DNA of 64,000 bases, taken from assembly GCA_015179045.1 (NCBI GenBank), contig WHUZ01000050.1:248001-312000 (forward strand), in the 5' to 3' direction. A program made the translations under genes and the position numbers. The number at the start of each line of letters is the position of its first letter. Within the stretch, counting starts at the first letter, position 1. This DNA is from Kalaharituber pfeilii. Taxonomy: Eukaryota; Ascomycota; Pezizomycetes; Pezizales; Pezizaceae. The notes beneath the pieces were generated by a model. It did not search any database. It worked only from the letters and a program-made list of their open reading frames with translations, and was not told where the DNA came from. Shown piece after piece: positions 54,501 through 64,000 of this stretch.

Positions 54501-57500
54501 ATAGCTGGTTAGCCGCAAGCGTCATACATATTAATCAAGGCACTTTCACAGTTGGATGGTCGATATTGCAGCCGGAAGACTATTATGTTTTATCCATTCC
54601 CGTGTTCCCTTCTCCCTTGTTACGTGGGTTACATCGAGACAAGCGCCGGAGATAAAAAGACTTATGCTGTGTAGGCGGAGTAACCATGTGCACCATTTGC
54701 ACTGCCCCTATGAAATTAGCATAATATAAAGTCTACTTGAGCGAATACGCCTTGAGAGCTGGTAGAGACTCTAATGCTAAAGCCCTACCTGTAGAGCACG
54801 AAGGGCATCAGGTTGTAGTTACCCTCAAATTCTTCCCCGGGAACTATTCTACCATACTGTGATTGCCATTGTTTTGACTGTATTCATGTTACATACACAT
54901 CGATTGATATATTAAGGTGGTATGCTGAGGTTTCCTTCCGCCAAAAAAAAAAGATGGATTCTGAAATTACATGCAGAAACACTTGCGAGTCACACGTACG
55001 ATAGGTCAGAGTAGAGTCATAGCTTGAACGTCGTGTGCACTGAAGATACGGATTCTATTTCCGCCTTTTGTTTTCTTCCAAAGCAAAAGATTCCGCGCTT
55101 CACCTCGGCATAGGAAGCGGTGAATGTACAGAAAGAGTTCATCCTCCGCGGTTAGGATATCTAAAACATTGAAACCTAATCATGTCCCTCTCCCGAACGA
55201 AAAAATCCTCCAAGTCAACATACCCTGTGCTTGTGGCGTTCTTCTTTCCTCAGGTATAGCAGGCATTTCTGCGGACGAAAAGGTTGTCGGGTTAGTGTGC
55301 ATCGCGCTGAGCTGTGTGATAGGTTACACAAATTTATGTTCCGAAATATAATGTTCCGGTGTATATGACATCAATTTGGGACCCTCTGTTGATTTGTAAT
55401 ATCCTAACTTAGGTTGCAACCTAAGGCCTATCGCCGTTGCCAGTTCGAACCAGACTACCGCCGTTGCATGTATGAGTACTCTGTAAATGCAGGCTTTAAA
55501 CACCTAAAATGAAGCAGGTAGACGTCAGTCAAACTCAATCTAGAGCTTCCTGAGAAATAAGGTCAAATAGGGGGAGGAGGGAGACAAGTAGACTAATTCC
55601 GACGGGTACTGCTAGAATGGGGACTGATCATGAGTCCTCAAGTGAGGTAATGACCGTTTCGGACTTATGACAAATGCTATTGGAAATTGTACTTAAGTGT
55701 GCTCATATACTTTGTTTTGGCCGATGTAAGTCTGGTAGCGGTCCTGAACCTGATAGAAATAATTGCTCACTGAGAAGAAAGGAATTCCGCAAGCGCCAGA
55801 ACAGAGGAAATGAGTCACAGCTTAGTCATCCATAGTACCCAATACCTACATTATGCTCTGAGTCATTCAAATCCCTCAGGAAGCAGGCCAGGTTACCAGA
55901 TGGAGGTCAAAATAACTGCCGTCATTATGAATACTGGTGCAATACATGTTCCACTTATGCAGATCGAAATTGAGATTAAATTTAAATATTATGTGGCCAC
56001 AAAAGCAGGCGTTTGAGACGGCGACAACGGGATTTTGTATGGTTACGCAGTCATATATTTATTTCGATGGTGGTACCCCGCCATGCGATAGCATACATAC
56101 TTAGGACTTTCTATACGCAATCCACCCCGCCACACGGAATTACCGAGGTCCTTAGTCAGATGGGCGTTTAGCATGCCAGTGCATGTGCATATATCTGCTG
56201 TGATGCCTTGGCTAATAAGAACTAAGGTATTGTTACCTGTATTGACTGGAGCCTTAATGTTCCTGCATCAACTTTATCCATCGATCAGATCTGCAAGCAC
56301 GGAAATGGGGGATCCAGTTACAGGGCATCCAGGGAGTAGCTGAGCAATGTAACACCGGTGTTCCACATGCATTCATTGGATAGCATCATTTTTGTGATCA
56401 TCCCGGAGCGATTTTCTGGATTAAAGATCAAGCCTGTTACGTCATCAAAGGACTAATATATATGATACAACAGAAGGATACAGACTTCAACAGTGGAACA
56501 AAGACGGGAGTCTATAGGAAGAGGTTTCTTATAATATTTTTCAACCGCAAACTGTCGGGAGGTCTCCAGGTATTAGGTGTACTCGTACATGACAATCCAA
56601 TGTTCACGCATATAGTATAAGTTCAAGCTCATGTTGCGGATTGCAGCCATTGTGGCAGCGAAGGTCGGCAATCGCAGAACTAAATGTTGTCCCCCTTATG
56701 GACCTGCCAGAGGCTTCTACAGACTTCAAGGTGGCATGGGCTACTTCATGATTGTGACGTATACATATAAAAAACAAATACCCTAACTGAGTAGTAAATG
56801 CCATCATAAGCCTTTGAGTAATGGTACACTCCACGCAACTGTTGAAAGAGTCGTGAAAATTTAAGAAACGATTAATTACCAGTGCAGTAAATACATGCAG
56901 GAGACTACCATCGTCAGACAACCATGACCGACGCAGTAGCGACATGGCGGGGCCTACGTCACGATACCACGTGACCACAAATAGGAGTAGGCCGTTCACC
57001 TTGCGTTATATTGTGACAAGTGCCCCTAAGTGATAATCGTTAATGCCATAGGCTCACGTACTATAGTACCGAAGTCTTGGAACAGTAGCTCTGGGCCCGT
57101 GAATAGAAGCCCCACCCAAGAATGGTTAGAATCAAGGTCGGTTGGTTGATTAAGTAAGAATGACAGATCGAGTCGTCCGTGAGACGACTCCAGGGAGTGA
57201 GGTTTCGAGTCGGGGGCCGGGGCTTCAATTTCAAAACCCGGAACCACAAACTAGCGGAAGTTGAACACTTTATGTATTTTGATTGAGCTGGTCATGTTGT
57301 TCTAACTACTTCCAACCTGCTTTTTTATATTTTCATTAGAAAATGCAAGCTAAGGCCCAGTGATATTTACAGATTCCGGAAGAGCAAAGAAATGCTGGGG
57401 GAACAATCTGTTACGTCTAGTATGGAGTATAGCCCCATAGCTCACTAGGTAATCTGTTTTTAGTCAAGTATTCGCGTATTCGCTTCGATGCTCTTAAATT

Positions 57501-60330
57501 CAATCGCAGTCATGTATGGTGGACCCTCGAACAAGAATCTGGTTGCCACTCCGAACTGCGACAATCAAATTTAGAAACATCCTCACAAGAGGCCCACTTG
57601 AGTTACGTTACACCAGATGTGCGCACATGCCCCCACTTTGACGAACCCAAAACCAGAGAAACGTTAATTACCAAGAAAGGTTGGAGTACAGCCACAGTGC
57701 GAGTTTTAGGTTAGTTGGCTGAAATAGCTTCTCCGCTTTCTATGCACGCGTTAGAAATCGATTTAGCCAGGTGAGTTGCTAGACGGGAGGCTAACCTACC
57801 TTAATTGTATTCCATTAGGTGCCATATGACCCATCGGGGATATTTCTTTCTTTGATACTGCGTGCGTGAAAGACCCCCTTGCGATTGTGCTTTTGTCGAA
57901 CTCCTTGCAAGGCGTCTGGATTTGGCTCTACCAGTATAGACTCCCAAAATACATTGCTACCTAACCGGTACATTCCTAGGACCTTATGAAAAAAAAAAAA
58001 AGGGCATACTAAATCTTCTGAACACAAGTTCACCTGGTGGGCCCTCATGATATACTAAAGAAGCATCGATGTCCATTTTTGACCAAATCTGGAAATTGTG
58101 AAGGGACATGGTACCTTTTGAGGTTTGTGGATTAAGGTATGCTAATAATATGTAGAAACGGATGACATTAACAGTTGTTACAATTCTCAACGTGGCAGCA
58201 AGGTTTTGGAAAAACATGGATATCTTGAGTTCCTATCAGTTAATTCATTGTCTACGAGCACTGCGTTGTATGTGTCATAGGCGATTACAAGCAAAGATTT
58301 GGTACATTTGAAATTTGTGGTATGTGAAATGACCAGTTAGATGTAAAAGAGTATAGACCGCAATATTTCACAGGCCAATTGTGACCCACACATTGGGTGT
58401 TTAAATTTTAGGATTCTCCAAGATTCCGACTACCCACATGATTGCGTACAAGTATTTTCGAACGCTATAGGCTACTGCACCCTCGCTTTGCTGAAATTGT
58501 TCCGGAGTAGCGACCCAGGTTGCATAACCTTGTGTCGGCGCATCTTTGCAATGCTCCAACCCGGCATCAGTGCGGAAAGATCATTGTCTTCAAAGGTTGA
58601 GCTCAAGTCGTCCAGCATAGCATCCTAATTTCTGCAAATGCTATTGATACAGAAATCTCTACAGCTTCGTGGGACTGATAAGGAATAATTCCAGTTCAAA
58701 CCTCCCGACAAATAATCGAGACTGAGTGAAGATTCATTTGATGTGAATCTTTTGCACTGGGACTTACTGGTAATTCACAGTAGCACCTAAGTGTGCCAGC
58801 ATTTCATCGTAGCAGAAAATGTCCGCTTCGGATGGTACTTTGGAACATATCCCTAAGATAAATACTACTGCATTCGAGATTAACTCAAGCATAACATTCG
58901 ACATGACCAGGCGTGCACTGCCGTACTATTGCCGGGGTCATCTACAACCCAGCATTGCGAATGCTGTTAAATTTAGGCCTCGAGGGTAGAGTCTACGTAG
59001 ATACCCTGCGTAGATCCGGTCCGACAATATTGATCACGGAATGGGGCATTCAGCGACCTTAAATTAAACTAAAGATGCAAGTTCACAATAACTTGAGGTG
59101 CGACCAATGGTGAATCATAGGTCGGTTAGATTTACCTTCTGTAATGTGTAATACGGTCATGCCTTCGTAGTTAACAAACTGGAGGTCGAGAAGTGGAGCG
59201 ACGACAATGCATGTGTGGATTGTGGTGAGTTGAATGAGCCAGCTATGCATATGCCAAACATAGTTCACGATAATACCTCATTTTTTTTTTACCTCATGCT
59301 GCGCCACGCCAATACTTGATTAGATATTATTAACAGACATTTTGTGTGAAACCTATCATGAAGGGCGGTCCATAAACATGCTACGCGAGAAACTGAACAA
59401 ACAATGAAACCTTAGGTACTTTGGCTGCCAATGCGCAGTAACGTAGACTCACCGACCCCACCAACCGCCGGATGCATTCCCCAGCAAGTCTCACTCCATT
59501 TCACACATGATACCGCTGCATTGCACCGCGGGCCATCCCATGCAACGTGCACAAGTTCACCACGTAACCCGTAATGCCCATTCATCATTCCCACAGTGCT
59601 CCATCTAATATAGGACAATATTCACATTCACGCGCCCAACCCCTCCATCTCATCCCCCTCTATCTCATCAAAATACACAACTTACGTCGTCAATCATCCA
59701 CTTTGGCTCCTGACCATTATGGTCATTGCTCATTCCGTTTCAAAAGCTCCCCGTGCGCATCAGTATCGTACCCCAGATCCCGAGCTTCGTCATCCTCAAG
59801 GTCATATTGTTTTCGTCATCAATTATGCATACGTGATTCCTATCCCTACCATGTTGATAAGCCTCATCCTAGGCACCAGGGAATGACGTCAGGGGTAAGG
59901 AAAGGATGGAGAACTAAAGAGAACAAGCAGAAACGAAACACCAGGGCACTAATAACCAAAAGCATGTGAAACATTCCGGGCAAATGTGGAAGGGAAACTT
60001 GGACGTTATGTTTTTTTTTTTTTCATTCTATGGGCTGTAGGCGCGTGATATCGTTTCAATGATCAGGTGAACCATTGTATACATATGAGGACTGCGCGGT
60101 GCCCCCGCGCCAGGACGAGCAAGTCAATGGCAACAGAACATCAAGGTCAATGAGCGAGCGAAAAATGGAATACATTGTGAGTGGACGCAGATATAACTAG
60201 AATAGCAAAACGCATAGCAAGTTGTAAAATCAGAAAATATAAATGTGGAAAAAAAGAAACAAATGATAGGCGAATTAAGTAATATCCATGTTCCGCAATA
60301 ATATAAACAATTTCTCATGTTCCTACAATC
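51553..60330. other. Long region without recognisable genes
   Basis: Both strands hold only short open frames, the longest about 107-131 codons (52064-52387 plus, 56604-56999 minus, 59574-59969 plus), none with recognisable motifs or splice logic. A poly(T) flanked by ACCTCAT repeats lies at 59275-59297. Near 60010 a T run followed by CATTCTATGGGCTGTAGGCG may be a decayed family A fragment. Transposon density is much lower than in the first 34 kb. Confidence 0.45.
59275..59297 (-). mobile_element. Possible tail-only retroposition (poly(T) between 7-bp repeats)
   Basis: ACCTCAT (59275-59281), nine T, then ACCTCAT (59291-59297). This has the form of a target-site duplication around a bare poly(A) tail. 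The repeat is short, so slippage or chance is also possible. Confidence 0.3.
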
Positions 60331-60337
60331 GCCTCCC

Positions 60338-60892
60338 TTAAAAATCCTGCGATGTCGACCGTCGAAAACCCCAAGCGCTAGCTCCTCTGCGCAATAATCC
60401 ATGTAGTAAAGTTTCTCCTCGAATCCCGCATTCCAGCGCCTGTCCTAAGTCAGGGGTAACAGTGGGGACATCATCCCAACCTCCACCCATATAGCGGCAC
60501 CCATTGTCATCCAGCACTAGACTGAATCCACCAAGTTTACAAAGGTAGTACAATCGACGGTAAAGGTTTATTGTTAAGCTGATAATCATTCGCGATAAAT
60601 GTATCCTGGAGAGAAAAGCGATTGGAATAACTATATGTCGCGCGCCGCATTTGTCGGGTTGAAGATAAAAGCCAGGACACTGAAGCTGGCTCCTTGATCC
60701 TCTGTCAGGGAGACACTGCCTGTGCTTCTCCATGCTCGGATCGCGGTGGCGTAGAGCGTCGTTTGTTGTTCGTCCTGCGGGCAACGTGTACCATGCGTCT
60801 GACTTCAAATACCTGGGCTCGGTGCAAGTGATTGTCTTATTCGAGATGTATTCTTTTTTGTTTTTGGGTGTAGAATGATGAGGTATTTCCAC
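60338..60892 (-). CDS. Unrecognised 184-codon open frame
   Basis: The frame contains five to six Cys residues and CPGFYLQPDKCGARH and CKLGGFSLVLDDNGCRYMGG segments. There is no signal peptide at the annotated Met and I recognise no domain. It lies downstream of, and on the same strand as, the small gene at 61168-61536. An intron could be hidden in the hydrophobic middle (IVIPIAFLSRIHLSRMIISL). Weak evidence; it may be a chance frame. Confidence 0.25.
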   Translation of the reverse strand: MEIPHHSTPKNKKEYISNKTITCTEPRYLKSDAWYTLPAGRTTNDALRHRDPSMEKHRQCLPDRGSRSQLQCPGFYLQPDKCGARHIVIPIAFLSRIHLSRMIISLTINLYRRLYYLCKLGGFSLVLDDNGCRYMGGGWDDVPTVTPDLGQALECGIRGETLLHGLLRRGASAWGFRRSTSQDF

Positions 60893-61167
60893 GCAGCTAG
60901 TACATCAGCAGCTGTCGAAATTTTTGAATTCGAATCTTTGTTGCCCCGGGTTTGAAGATCAGTTGTCCAGGATGCATACACGGTTGAATATATATGAATT
61001 GGATAGACATCCACTGAATTCGAATTTGCTTTGAAAGCCTCTCAGGCTGAAGCTTCTCAAATGCAGCTGAACCCGCATGCCGATGAATGACGCTTTTTAG
61101 AATTAGTTTCCGTTGCTGATAATCCACCATATAGTCATGACTTTCGTGCCCTCTCCAGGAGTTCCAG

Positions 61168-61536
61168 TCATCTAGAGTATCCATTTCCGTTATAGGAGTA
61201 GTACTGGGCTTGGTGTGCACCGCTCGCTGCTTGCCGTTGTAGTTGTTCAAGGTAGGCCTGATGCTGGCGCAATTGACCTCCTATACCTCCCTGCCCGTTG
61301 TATTGAATGCCAGAGCCGACATAGACACCAGAGCCGGCCGGGCTGTTGTTGATAGAGCTGCTCTGGGACGAATTCGAGGATATGCTGTAGCTGTGGTCGC
61401 GGCATGAGTGTCCGACAAGAACGATCTTATCGGTCACGATGTGGCCGCGCATTCCATAGGAATTGCACTGGTCAACGCCGTGAACGAAGTAGACACACTT
61501 GCAGACAGCGTAGCGTTCTACAATTCGAAGACACAT
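61168..61536 (-). CDS. Small Cys/His-rich protein, 122 aa
   Basis: The ATG at 61536 opens MCLRIVERYAVCKCVYFVHG, VDQCNSYGMRGHIVTDKIVL, VGHSCRDHS. The spaced Cys and His residues (C-x-C, C, C-x2-H) could bind zinc. My recollection is that short fungal proteins starting with a similar Cys-rich block (RIVERYAVC-C-Y...VG..C..H) occur widely in Pezizomycotina without known function; a database search would be needed to confirm. The C-terminal half is low-complexity, with Ser/Asn (SISSNSSQSSSINNS), then Gly/Gln and Tyr/Asn/Gly (YYSYNGNGYSR). There is no signal peptide or membrane segment, so it is probably cytosolic or nuclear. Single exon. Confidence 0.6.
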   Translation of the reverse strand: MCLRIVERYAVCKCVYFVHGVDQCNSYGMRGHIVTDKIVLVGHSCRDHSYSISSNSSQSSSINNSPAGSGVYVGSGIQYNGQGGIGGQLRQHQAYLEQLQRQAASGAHQAQYYSYNGNGYSR

Positions 61537-64000
61537 TGTTATGGGATAATAATGAAGTTCTCTATTCAGAGTTCAAGTCGTGCTAGTTTAGTAGGAGGAG
61601 CTTGTGGATAGAGTGGCGAAGAGTAGTATGTGTGTGATGAATTGACAATGAGTCGAGGTAGGGAGAGGAAGTTCGCTGTTTATAGATTTCTTATGGCAAA
61701 GTGCACGTGGCTGATATGCGTGCAGGCAGTGCGGTTCAAGGCGTTGTTACTATAATTGTTTCGTTGATAGCGGATCGAGGACCCAGACGATTGTCCTATG
61801 TACGCTTGTATGGTATTCTTTGTATGCTGATAGATCATGTATCCGGGCCGTCAGAGGTGGCAAGGCCACATTGCTTTTATAAACATTCCAGAGCGCCAGA
61901 GGCCCCAGCATGCATGCTGGCAGACCCAAATATGGGAAATGTATAGGCCAGGACTAAAAGGTGCGTAATAGTGCAAGCAGTCAAATGGAAGCAAGCAGCA
62001 TATGCACTAACTCTGACTACATTGTAGCTTAATGTCCGTGGCCGTTGAAGTTTTCCGGGAGCTAAGCTTGTTGCTTGCTAGGTATACACAGCCCTGCATT
62101 GATCACGCCCGTAAATAAGTAGCAAATGCAGGCTTGACTTAAAGTGGTACAGTCATCACTGCTAGGGAAAATAAAACGGCATATAAAAATAAAAATAAAA
62201 ATACGACAATGGATTAGGAGGGCAAGAAGCAAGCTAACTAGAGGTAACCACCCTGCTAACCTAGCCGTCGGGGAAGAGGCTTGGCTTGCAGCATTAACAA
62301 GAAAAGAAACTGGGGAAAAGTAGTAAGTTTGGAATCAGAACGCGCCTCATTTCACCACTGGGATAGGTATGTATAGCATACATGGGTCGTAGTGCCATGC
62401 CATACTTGCAAGGGGAGCACCCGCCGACAGGGGGTCACAGTTGGGAAGGGAGAAAGTAGGTGGGTGATGATCGGGGTGTGGCAGGATCCATGGCATTGGA
62501 ATTTGTTAAGTGAACTCGAAATAGATGGCGTGCGCAACAGGCAATACCAGATTCAACTACGACTTTTGACTGGTTGCTACTAGTGGGATTAAGGGATATA
62601 TCCAGGGAATCAATCTACTTGCATGCACATATGTCTTCCATTCCCTTCTTCAGCTTTCTTAGTGGCAGCCTGCAGAGAGTACAGTGTGGACCCTTAATGG
62701 CAATTCTCATCTGTCAGTGTACATTGCATGTACCGCACTCTTAGCGCTGTTGCCTAATCTGCTAGTGATTGTACTAACTCCGGAGCATATGATTCGCGGA
62801 GGTAAGTCATGAGATTCGGCGAAACTCATCTCGGGAAGTAATCAAAATGAAACACCTCCAAAAGTCGGAACTTCGGAATCGCCAAGTCTAACGAAGGCCA
62901 CTAGTGAGTGGTACAACGATCTGAATATTGATTATGACGGGAAGTTCAGCTTGATTCTGTTTTTCCACCCGATTACGATCGGCGCGGGCTACCCTAGGAT
63001 AGAGCATGCAGTGAAGCATTTGAGAGTCCATACTCTAAATGACAGGATGCTTCGGAGGGTTACCATAAACCTTTGTGTGAGATCTACAAATCGTGCCATG
63101 GCCATGAAAATGGGTGGTGATGTTTGAGTAAGGCGCCTTAGCTCGGTTCCTCAAGGCGTCCTTATTTCGCTTTGCAAAAATACAAATTTCCATAGTAGTG
63201 AATATTAATGGTAATAGACTAAACAGAATGCTGTTGGGGCTGAGACTTTGGGTGAGCTAATAAGGGCGCGGCTTCACCAAGCATTTGACAGTTATTTATT
63301 CCACAAGCGGGAATTATGAGAGCTGCTCAGCCATCCCACCTAATGCGCCACTCTGTTTAGGAAGACATATTAGCAAACATTCCGAGCGTTAAGCCTTACA
63401 GTTTTAGGGGAAATTAGCTGACATTTCTGAAGGAGTTCAACAAATGATTATTGGCTTGAGGCGTTGGTACTAGCCACCAATAAGCGCTAGCGAGTGGCAG
63501 CTGTTCTGTACTGTAGGTACCCTGTCTGTTAGTCCGCCGCTGCAGATAAATGGACGCTGTGACTAAGTACTGACCATTTTATCTTCCCGGGTTTTCATTG
63601 AGGGACAGAAGCTTCCAAGTATTATCGCAGCGTCAACAAAGTTGTACAGAGCAAACTCGCATGCAGCCGTTGCGACTGGCAATGTATGGGTTGCACGTCA
63701 GCTGCAGTTGTAGTCAACATACTTGTACCTGCATTATTCACTACTGTACATGTAAGGTTTCCAAATACCATGGCCAACAAGGATTATAGGAGAAGATGCT
63801 TCTGGTCCACTTTGCCAAGCTTCTCAACCAAATCAGCAATCTAATCCATGACCCTGCATGCATCTTTCAGCTCCCAACGTGCATCAACTGCAGATACGTG
63901 ATCAACCCACGAGTGAAGCACATCTACACTAAATTCACACCCCGCTTCCTGGGAATTCTAGCTGCAGATTTTGAAAGCAGACTCGAATGCAGGGGGCATG
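61537..64000. other. Region without recognisable gene
   Basis: The first few hundred bases may hold the promoter of the minus-strand gene at 61536. A small pentanucleotide-type repeat (AAAAT units) is near 62187-62202. Other open frames are about 60-80 codons and unremarkable. Confidence 0.4.

Noticed and set aside
57100..57245. Possible tRNA gene in a GC-rich stretch
   Set aside because: No B box with correct spacing and no acceptor-stem pairing could be found.

Overview
The window looks like nuclear DNA of a filamentous ascomycete. GT-AG introns of 88-169 bp, a kelch/transmembrane gene, degenerate Tad1-type LINEs with an RNase H domain and C-terminal CRWC zinc finger, and Ty3/gypsy, Tc1 and MITE relics all fit. 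The density of decayed transposable elements suggests a repeat-rich lineage such as Pezizomycetes (truffle/morel-like). The lineage is an inference; the transposons and introns are read directly.

Layout. (1) About 1-34.3 kb is a graveyard of transposable elements with no intact host gene found. It holds at least ten pieces of a Tad1-like LINE, one Ty3/gypsy gag-pol relic (about 28.0-31.9 kb), at least five inverted-repeat DNA elements or MITEs, and about twenty very short poly(A)-tailed insertions. (2) About 35.0-45.1 kb is a gene island: a probable gene remnant (35.1-35.3 kb), a possible exon (37.2 kb), an intronless 969-aa coiled-coil protein (+ strand, 38263-41172) and a four-exon, 691-aa kelch membrane protein (- strand, 42607-45050). 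(3) About 45-64 kb is mostly unrecognised intergenic DNA with a deleted Tc1 element (50524-51550) and one small Cys/His-rich protein gene (- strand, 61168-61536).

The most interesting signal is the set of tiny retroposons. Each has about 26-40 nt of unique sequence, a poly(A) tail and usually a 7-14 bp target-site duplication (TSD). Family A is identical in layout to the last ~37 nt of the resident LINE (24543-24607). Family B, and a variant B2, has a different sequence but the same order of parts: CCAT, stem, loop, stem, two bases, ATGCG, poly(A). All B copies begin at the same point (CCCTGCC), and most short A copies begin at CGCCATAG. The stem carries compensatory changes between copies. 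This suggests that a LINE reverse transcriptase mobilises RNAs consisting of little more than its 3' recognition hairpin, giving some of the shortest SINE-like units one could expect.

The insertions are deeply nested. A LINE is split by an inverted-repeat DNA element, which is split by a second LINE, which carries two B insertions in opposite orientations. Another LINE is split by two unrelated MITEs. The gypsy relic carries four LINE-tail or B insertions. These nestings give a relative chronology, and each empty site can be read from its TSD.
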